The position numbers and the translations under genes were made by a program. Of a stretch of DNA of 19,280 nt, positions 13,865-19,280 are shown piece by piece. The stretch is taken from assembly GCA_020217115.1 (NCBI GenBank), contig JAIWOA010000059.1, forward strand, positions 1 through 19,280, in the 5' to 3' direction. The notes beneath the pieces are model-generated. The model did not search any database, was not told the DNA's origin, and saw only the letters and a list, made by a program, of their open reading frames with translations. Numbering within the stretch: the stretch's first letter is position 1; each line of letters starts with the position of its first letter. This DNA is from Calditerrivibrio sp. (GTDB lineage: Bacteria; Chrysiogenota; Deferribacteres; Deferribacterales; Calditerrivibrionaceae).

Positions 13865-15022
13865 ATGAGAAGTATTATCAGAAGGTATAATGTATTATTA
13901 ATATTAGCTTTGTTCTTTATGTGTTCCTTCAATTTGTATGCAGATGATTACAGATCTGAGATGGAAGGCTTTGAGAAATATAAATCGGAAATAAACGAAG
14001 AATTTAGACAGTATCTAAATATCGTAAATACAGAATTTAGTAACTTTAAAAAAGAGGTATATCGTGAGTGGGGAGATTATCTGATGTCTGACAACAAGAG
14101 ATGGGTTGAATATTCATCAGATATGAAGATTAGAAAGGTTGTGGATTTTGAAAAAAATCAGATCACAATACAGATAAAATCCTCTGATAAAAAAAAGGAT
14201 GAAAATGACTTAAAAAAAGCACTAAATGAAACTCTGACTGAAGATTATAGGATAGCTTTTTCCAGAAATAAGCTTGCTCAAAATATAGAAAAATCAGTTG
14301 AAAAGATTGTTGAAAATCCTGTAAAAGGTGATCTACCAGAAGGTAAGGTAATAGGTGACCTGATTAGTAAGAATAAAGATAGTAAGGAAATTGCCAATAG
14401 AATATTTGACGATGCTAAAATAGACTATTCAAAAACAAAAAAAGGTGAAAAAATTGCCACTTTAAATGTAAAGCTTAAGGTATCCGACAGAGATAAAGCT
14501 CTAAAATTTAAAGAATATGTTGATAAATACTCTTCTAAATACAGTTTGCCACCAGAATTGATATATGCAATCATCCATACTGAAAGTTATTTTAATCCTA
14601 TGGCTACATCTCCTGCCCCAGCCTATGGTTTGATGCAGATAATGCCAACAAATGCTGGTAAGGATGCTGCAAGGGTTTTGTATGGATCACCAACAATTCT
14701 GCTTCCATCTTTCCTGTATAACCCAGATAATAATATTAATGTTGGAACGATATATTTTAACCTTTTGCAGGAGTCATATATAAAAGAGATAAGTAATCCA
14801 TTAAGTCGTCAATATATTGCCATTGTTGGTTATAACGTTGGATTAAGGAATGTATTAAAACTGTTTTCTATTGATGGAAATGTAAAAAATGCTTCAGTAA
14901 AAATTAACCAGTTGTCACCTGAAAATGTTTATGATACAATATTGAAAAATTTACCCCAGAGGGGTGGTGCTGACTACCTCCTGATAGTAAGAAAGAGAAT
15001 GGAGATTTATAAAGGGTTGTAG
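13865..15022 (+). CDS. MltC-like lytic transglycosylase with aromatic hendecad N-terminus
   Basis: A 385-residue periplasmic enzyme that should cleave the glycan strands of peptidoglycan. The signal peptide is about 1-26 (ends NLYA), with no lipobox, although E. coli MltC is a lipoprotein. Residues 35-84 hold five 11-residue aromatic units, the last (RWVEY, 79-83) running into the MltC-specific N-terminal domain (DUF3393-like, KIRKVVDFEKNQITIQIK). The catalytic domain (about 215-385) has Glu240 in IIHTESYFNP, GLMQIMP at 255-261, and the MltC features FLYNPDNNINVGT, SRQYIAIVGYNVG and SPENVYDTI. ATG 13865 is preferred to the in-frame TTG at 13859 by spacing from GGG at 13853-13855, but both are possible. 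It closes the envelope cluster. Confidence 0.88.
   Translation: MRSIIRRYNVLLILALFFMCSFNLYADDYRSEMEGFEKYKSEINEEFRQYLNIVNTEFSNFKKEVYREWGDYLMSDNKRWVEYSSDMKIRKVVDFEKNQITIQIKSSDKKKDENDLKKALNETLTEDYRIAFSRNKLAQNIEKSVEKIVENPVKGDLPEGKVIGDLISKNKDSKEIANRIFDDAKIDYSKTKKGEKIATLNVKLKVSDRDKALKFKEYVDKYSSKYSLPPELIYAIIHTESYFNPMATSPAPAYGLMQIMPTNAGKDAARVLYGSPTILLPSFLYNPDNNINVGTIYFNLLQESYIKEISNPLSRQYIAIVGYNVGLRNVLKLFSIDGNVKNASVKINQLSPENVYDTILKNLPQRGGADYLLIVRKRMEIYKGL
13967..14116 (+). repeat. Five 11-residue aromatic repeats in the MltC-like protein
   Basis: Aromatic pairs occur at residues 36/39, 47/50, 58/61, 69/72 and 80/83 (F/Y, F/Y, F/F, W/Y, W/Y), an exact 11-residue period that begins a few residues after the signal peptide and ends at the start of the DUF3393-like domain. 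Confidence 0.85.
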
Positions 15023-15054
15023 AGTTTTTTATTAATCTATGTAAGGAGAAGGAT

Positions 15055-16059
15055 ATGTCTTTAAGAAGAGGCGTTACTAATTTGTCAAGATTTTTGCTTG
15101 AAGAGCAGAGGCTTTTCCCTGAGGCAACTGGTGATTTTACATTGATACTCGAGCAGATCGCCTTTGCTGCAAAAATTATAAGTAGAGAGGTTAATAAGGC
15201 TGGCATAGTCAATATATTGGGTAAAGCTGATTCTTCCAATGTTCATGGGGAAGAGCAACAGAAATTGGATGTATACGCAAATGAAAAAATGATACAGGCT
15301 CTTGATCATACTGGTAAAATATGTGCTATGGCTTCAGAGGAGGTTGATGATGTTATTGATATCCCTAGCAAATATCCAAAGGGTAAATATGTAGTTGTTT
15401 TTGATCCCCTTGATGGATCAAGCAACATAGATGTAAATATAAGCATAGGAACTATTTTTGCTGTGTATAAAAGAATTTCTCCCGAAGGTTCTGGTTGTAA
15501 AAAGGATTTTATGCAGCCTGGTAGAAATCTTGTTGCAAGTGGTTACGTTATATATGGTTCCAGTACAATGTTTGTATATACTACTGGTCGTGGTGTGAAT
15601 GGTTTTACCCTTGATCCAAGTGTAGGAGAGTTTTTATTGTCACATTACAATATGAAGACACCAAATGAAGGTGGAATATACAGTATAAATGAAGCGAATT
15701 ATCATAAATGGGATGAAAGGATAAAGAAGTTTGTTGAACATATTAAAAATATTAAAGAAAGACAATATACTTCTCGTTACATAGGCTCTCTTGTAGCTGA
15801 CTTTCACAGGAATTTGCTTAAAGGTGGAGTTTTTCTGTATCCTGGAGATACCAAGAATCCGAGGGGTAAGTTGAGATTGTTGTACGAAGCTAACCCACTT
15901 GCATTTATAATTGAGCAGGCTGGAGGTAAAGCAATTGATGGAGAAAACAATATACTTGATATAGTTCCAGACAATCTACATCAAAAGACACCCCTTATAA
16001 TAGGTTCAAAATTTGAGGTTGAGCTTTTTCAAAAATACTGGACTGGTGAATTGAAATAA
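15055..16059 (+). CDS. fbp: Class I fructose-1,6-bisphosphatase
   Basis: FBPase removes the 1-phosphate of fructose 1,6-bisphosphate in gluconeogenesis in the cytoplasm. The 334-residue length is normal for class I. The metal and substrate motifs are intact: LDVYANE with Asp72, ASEEVDD with Glu95/Glu96, and VVVFDPLDGSSNIDVNISIGT with Asp117, Asp120 and GSSNID at 121-126. The C-terminal phosphate-site segment KLRLLYEANPLAFIIEQAGG is present. GGAG precedes the ATG. The stop overlaps the ATG of the endonuclease IV gene (TAATG). It suggests growth on C2-C4 substrates such as acetate, which fits an anaerobic respirer, but that is inference. Confidence 0.95.
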   Translation: MSLRRGVTNLSRFLLEEQRLFPEATGDFTLILEQIAFAAKIISREVNKAGIVNILGKADSSNVHGEEQQKLDVYANEKMIQALDHTGKICAMASEEVDDVIDIPSKYPKGKYVVVFDPLDGSSNIDVNISIGTIFAVYKRISPEGSGCKKDFMQPGRNLVASGYVIYGSSTMFVYTTGRGVNGFTLDPSVGEFLLSHYNMKTPNEGGIYSINEANYHKWDERIKKFVEHIKNIKERQYTSRYIGSLVADFHRNLLKGGVFLYPGDTKNPRGKLRLLYEANPLAFIIEQAGGKAIDGENNILDIVPDNLHQKTPLIIGSKFEVELFQKYWTGELK

Positions 16060-16883
16060 TGATTATTGGTGCCCATGAGTCTATTGCCGGAGGTTTAGAG
16101 AAAAGTTTGGAAAGGGGTTTTAATGATGGAGCAGAAGCTGTCCAGATATTTGTTAAAAGCTCAAATAGATGGAAAGATAAACCACTTTCTGATGATTCTA
16201 TTAAAAAGTTTTTTGATGCTTCAAAGATTTTCAATATACCTTTAAATCGTATTGTTGTTCACAGCTCCTATTTAATAAATATGGCTTCAGAGGGTGAAAC
16301 ATATGAAAAATCCTTTGAGTCTATGGAAGATGAACTTTCAAGGTGCGAGAGGCTGGGTATCATGTATTATGTTATTCATCCTGGTTCCCATTTAGGTTCT
16401 GGAGAGGATATTGGATTGGATAGAATCGTTAAATTTATTGATGATATGTATAGTAAAAATATGTTTAAAACAAAAACTTTGCTTGAGACAACTGCTGGAC
16501 AGGGTAGCAATTTAGGTTATAAGCTTGAACATCTCTCTTACATAATTGATAAATCAAGATATTCAGACAAACTATCAATATGCATAGATACATGTCACCT
16601 TTATTCTGCTGGTTATGACATTCTGGATGATTATGAAAATATGATGGAAAAAATATTTGAAATGTTTGGGGATAAGTTGGAGGTTGTCCATATAAATGAT
16701 ACTAAAAAAGCACTTGGAAGTAGGGTAGATAGACATGAGTTATTGGGCAAGGGTTATTTTGGACTCGATTTTTTTAAAAGGATATTAAATGATAAAAGAT
16801 TCGAAAATATTATAGGAATATTAGAAACACCTGTAACAGAAAGTTACAGAGATGAGATTCAAATTTTGAAAAATTTAAAATAA
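16059..16883 (+). CDS. nfo: Endonuclease IV (AP endonuclease)
   Basis: Nfo cuts the phosphodiester bond 5' to abasic sites in base-excision repair. The 274-residue TIM-barrel protein has the full three-zinc ligand set in order: His68 (VVHSSYLIN), His107 (IHPGSH), Glu143 (LLETTAGQGSNLG), Asp177 and His180 (IDTCHLYSAGYD), His211 (HINDTK), Asp224 and His226 (VDRHE) and Glu256 (LETP). The start overlaps the fbp stop by one base, so translation is probably coupled, although the two enzymes have no metabolic link. Confidence 0.95.
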   Translation: MIIGAHESIAGGLEKSLERGFNDGAEAVQIFVKSSNRWKDKPLSDDSIKKFFDASKIFNIPLNRIVVHSSYLINMASEGETYEKSFESMEDELSRCERLGIMYYVIHPGSHLGSGEDIGLDRIVKFIDDMYSKNMFKTKTLLETTAGQGSNLGYKLEHLSYIIDKSRYSDKLSICIDTCHLYSAGYDILDDYENMMEKIFEMFGDKLEVVHINDTKKALGSRVDRHELLGKGYFGLDFFKRILNDKRFENIIGILETPVTESYRDEIQILKNLK

Positions 16884-16901
16884 AATAGATAGGGGTTTTT
16901 T

Positions 16902-17204
16902 ATGGAGAAGGTTTCTGTGAGTATTCAGGGTGAGAATGTTTTAGTAATAAATGGTAACATAGCTTCGTTGGATGACTATGTTACAATAAGGGATGGCATT
17001 AACTCTGTTCTGGATAGAGGTGTCAAGTCTGTGACTATAAAAATTGTCGATTCTAAAACTATAATGTCATCTTTAATAGGTTTTTTGATGAAGCTGGTGA
17101 ATCACGATAAGGTTTCCATTAATCTGGAGGTTTCTTCTCAGGAATTGTACAAAAGTCTTTCTACAATGAAGTTAATTGAAGTATTTAATACAAGAAAAAT
17201 ATAG
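16902..17204 (+). CDS. STAS-like protein, possible anti-sigma antagonist type
   Basis: A 100-residue cytoplasmic protein with the length and alternating strand-helix pattern of a STAS domain: beta strand VLVINGNIAS, helix YVTIRDGINSVLDRG, strand SVTIKIVDSKTI, then a helix starting MSSLIGFLMKLVN. Asp50-Ser51 and Ser56/Ser57 lie near the place where STAS proteins carry the DS motif that is phosphorylated by a partner kinase. No anti-sigma kinase or phosphatase gene is visible nearby. The ATG is preceded by AGGGG. It lies 18 bases before the heme-c/GGDEF/EAL gene, so they are probably one transcript and may act together. The fold is inferred by eye. Confidence 0.55.
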   Translation: MEKVSVSIQGENVLVINGNIASLDDYVTIRDGINSVLDRGVKSVTIKIVDSKTIMSSLIGFLMKLVNHDKVSINLEVSSQELYKSLSTMKLIEVFNTRKI

Positions 17205-17222
17205 TTTTTATAAAGTTTATGT

Positions 17223-19280
17223 ATGAAAAGATTTAAATCTATTAAGTTTCTTATCTGGTTTGGGACATTTTTTATATCATTTGCTGGATTTTATGCTGCA
17301 ATATTATTGTCCCTTTTCATATTTTATAATATGACTTCAAAGCAGTTTGATGTGACTTCAAAAATAATCTCTGATAACTTAAATAAATCTATACTTGAGA
17401 TAATGAACAAAGATTTTAAACAGGGGGAATTAAAAAGATTTGTTACTGAATTTGATGGGAGTAGATTCTCATACCCTTATAAGCTGGAGATATTTGGTGT
17501 AAATCCTGATTCTAAAAAATTCAGATGGTACGGTGTTGATGATTTTCCTAAAAGGGTTTATGAGTCTGGTGATTCTATTAAAGATAGAAATAAAACTGAA
17601 ATTTCATATGGTTACCCTATAAAACTTACAGAAAATTGTATGAAATGCCACAGCAATGAAAGAATAGGTGATATTTTAGCAGTATTAACAATTAAGTATG
17701 ATATTAGCCACTTTTTGTTAGATTATAATAGAGAGATGCTTAAGTATTTTATAATGCTTTTTCCTCTCCCTTTAATATTTGCATTTTTTGTTTCAGGGTA
17801 TATAAATAGGAAGTTAAATTCAAAATTTACTAAAATATCCGGTATTGTTGAAAATATAAACTCTTTAAAGGATCTGAAAAGGGTAGAATTAGAGAAAATA
17901 GATCTGGGATTTGAAGAGTTTTCCAGACTTGCGGATAATATATTAATTTTATCAGATAGAATAAGAAATATAGCTGTGGATAAGAGTATTTTAGAGTTTG
18001 AAATAAAGATACTTGATAAATTTATAATCACATCTGAAATAATCAAGGATTGGAAAGAGAATGTAAAAAATATACTCCAGGAAGTGAACAGTATAATAGA
18101 AGCCTATGCAATCTTTTCACTTTTCAGAGTAGATAACGAAGTTCTTTCCCTTGAAATATTCTGGATAAAGAAACCTTCAATAAAAACTGTGGAGATCACA
18201 GAAAAATATATAAAAAGTGAAATAATTCAATCATCTCAAATATTTAGCGATGTGACTGATTTGAGAATGGAACATAGTGTGTGTAACAGTAGTGAATACC
18301 TTAAGGAGTTGACTGAAGAGGATATAGCTATTCAGACAAAATCCCTTATTCTGGATGCTCCAAAGATTGGGGGAGTGGTTGGTATAGGTTTACAATCTCA
18401 AATTGCCGGTGATAAGGTCAATGGTATTATTATAGAAGGGATTTTAGCCACTTTGATGAATGTGGTAGGTTCTGTGAAGGCTATCTCAAAATATACAAAA
18501 CAGCTGGAATATTACACCACAAGGGATCCTTTAACAAATCTCTTTAATCAAAGAGTATTCTGGGAGATGCTGAGTTATGAGGTTGGGCGTGCTGGCAGGA
18601 AGGATCAGAAATTTGCTATTATTCTAATAGATATAGATAATTTTAAAAATATAAATGATACCTATGGCCATATAACTGGTGATTATATTATCGCAGAATT
18701 GTCTGGTATTATCAGGCAAAACTTAAGAAAGGGTGATATTCTGGCAAGGTATAGTGGTGATCAGTTTGTTGCAATTCTTCCTGAGGCTGGTGAGGAGCAA
18801 GCATATTCCATTTCTGAGAGAATCAGAGAATCTGCTATGATGTACAGTTTTTATTCAAATGATGGAAAATCTATTAAGATAACACTGTCTATCGGTATAT
18901 CTATATATCCAGTTCATGGAGACAATTCAAAGGATCTTTTTATTTTTGCAGATAATCTTCTCAAGAGAGCAAAAGATGAAGGTAAGAATAGAGTTGTTAT
19001 TCCAAAAGATCATGATGTATTTGAATTTTTCAAGGCGATATCTGACAAGACTATTCTGGTGACTAAGGCAGTTAATGAAAAGAGAATAATTCCATATTTT
19101 CAGCCAATAATGAATAACAGTAATAAGGAGATTGAGTTTTGTGAGGTTTTAAGTAGAATAGATACCCAGGATGGTATAATAAATGCCCACGATTTTATTG
19201 AGATTGCTGAGAAGATTGGGGTGATATCAAAGCTTGATTTAATTCTCCTTGAAAATGCCATTATAGAGGTTCTAAAATCT
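17223..19280 (+). CDS. Heme-c-binding GGDEF-EAL cyclic-di-GMP protein (3' end outside window)
   Basis: The open frame runs from ATG 17223 off the window (686 codons seen). Order: membrane helix about 8-37; periplasmic domain about 38-170 ending in CMKCH (139-143), a c-type heme site as in DUF3365/Tll0287-like sensors; second membrane helix about 174-195; a linker and GAF-like region about 200-420; GGDEF domain about 440-600 (RDPLTNLFNQ, IDIDNFKNINDTYGHITGD); then the start of an EAL domain (PYFQPIMNN, with EVL for EAL, Glu641 kept). The GGDEF signature reads SGDQF (511-515), so cyclase activity is doubtful. It probably senses redox state or a gas via heme and alters c-di-GMP. It follows the STAS gene by 18 bases. 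The upstream ATG at 17219 stops at once, so 17223 is the start. Confidence 0.88.
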   Translation, partial: MKRFKSIKFLIWFGTFFISFAGFYAAILLSLFIFYNMTSKQFDVTSKIISDNLNKSILEIMNKDFKQGELKRFVTEFDGSRFSYPYKLEIFGVNPDSKKFRWYGVDDFPKRVYESGDSIKDRNKTEISYGYPIKLTENCMKCHSNERIGDILAVLTIKYDISHFLLDYNREMLKYFIMLFPLPLIFAFFVSGYINRKLNSKFTKISGIVENINSLKDLKRVELEKIDLGFEEFSRLADNILILSDRIRNIAVDKSILEFEIKILDKFIITSEIIKDWKENVKNILQEVNSIIEAYAIFSLFRVDNEVLSLEIFWIKKPSIKTVEITEKYIKSEIIQSSQIFSDVTDLRMEHSVCNSSEYLKELTEEDIAIQTKSLILDAPKIGGVVGIGLQSQIAGDKVNGIIIEGILATLMNVVGSVKAISKYTKQLEYYTTRDPLTNLFNQRVFWEMLSYEVGRAGRKDQKFAIILIDIDNFKNINDTYGHITGDYIIAELSGIIRQNLRKGDILARYSGDQFVAILPEAGEEQAYSISERIRESAMMYSFYSNDGKSIKITLSIGISIYPVHGDNSKDLFIFADNLLKRAKDEGKNRVVIPKDHDVFEFFKAISDKTILVTKAVNEKRIIPYFQPIMNNSNKEIEFCEVLSRIDTQDGIINAHDFIEIAEKIGVISKLDLILLENAIIEVLKS

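Noticed and set aside
17723..18046. Minus-strand open frame of 107 codons
   Set aside because: It lies entirely inside the heme-c/GGDEF/EAL gene and is an antisense shadow of AT-rich coding sequence.
1..19280. CRISPR array, insertion sequence or prophage
   Set aside because: No spaced direct repeats, transposase, terminal inverted repeats or integrase-like gene were seen on either strand.

Overview
The window is an AT-rich bacterial chromosome segment with tightly packed genes, many of which overlap or abut. It carries a futalosine-type menaquinone gene (mqnA), a selenocysteine tRNA, a c-type-heme-binding c-di-GMP protein, an HD-GYP protein and LPP20-type envelope lipoproteins. This fits an anaerobic or microaerophilic Gram-negative; Deferribacterota (the Calditerrivibrio/Deferribacter type) is my best guess. 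The assignment rests on gene content and base composition only.

Layout. (1) 1-550: the 3' end of a MarC-family membrane protein, then three tRNA genes on the minus strand (Cys, Phe, Gln) served by two near-identical promoters. (2) 550-940: AT-rich DNA with no solid gene, ending in a possible 35-codon ORF. (3) 943-8585: a plus-strand run of eight genes with overlaps or very short gaps: an aminoglycoside-phosphotransferase-like/ATPase fusion, an RNase Z-like hydrolase, a DtxR/MntR-type regulator, an alpha/beta hydrolase, ProC, an AspT-type transporter, MntP and MqnA. A manganese-type regulator and a manganese exporter in one run suggest Mn control. (4) 8588-10627, minus strand: a FecR-domain secreted protein, an HD-GYP phosphodiesterase and, 4 bases after the latter's stop codon, selC (tRNA-Sec). 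(5) 10700-15022, plus strand: an envelope cluster of an LPP20-like protein, a transglutaminase-like cysteine peptidase, two LPP20-type lipoproteins and an MltC-like lytic transglycosylase. (6) 15055-19280, plus strand: class I fructose-1,6-bisphosphatase, endonuclease IV, a STAS-like protein and a large heme-c/GGDEF/EAL protein cut by the window end.

The most interesting signal is a strict 11-residue aromatic repeat ([FWY]-x-x-[FY], then seven residues to the next aromatic). It is found in three otherwise unrelated exported proteins of the envelope cluster: the C-terminus of the FecR protein (4 copies), the N-terminus of the transglutaminase-like protein (4 copies) and the N-terminus of the MltC-like enzyme (5 copies). 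Together with three proteins sharing a GAPxW segment, this points to one envelope-associated, cell-wall-active assembly held together by hendecad helices. It is bracketed by two c-di-GMP proteins. I do not know a description of it as a system; that is inference.
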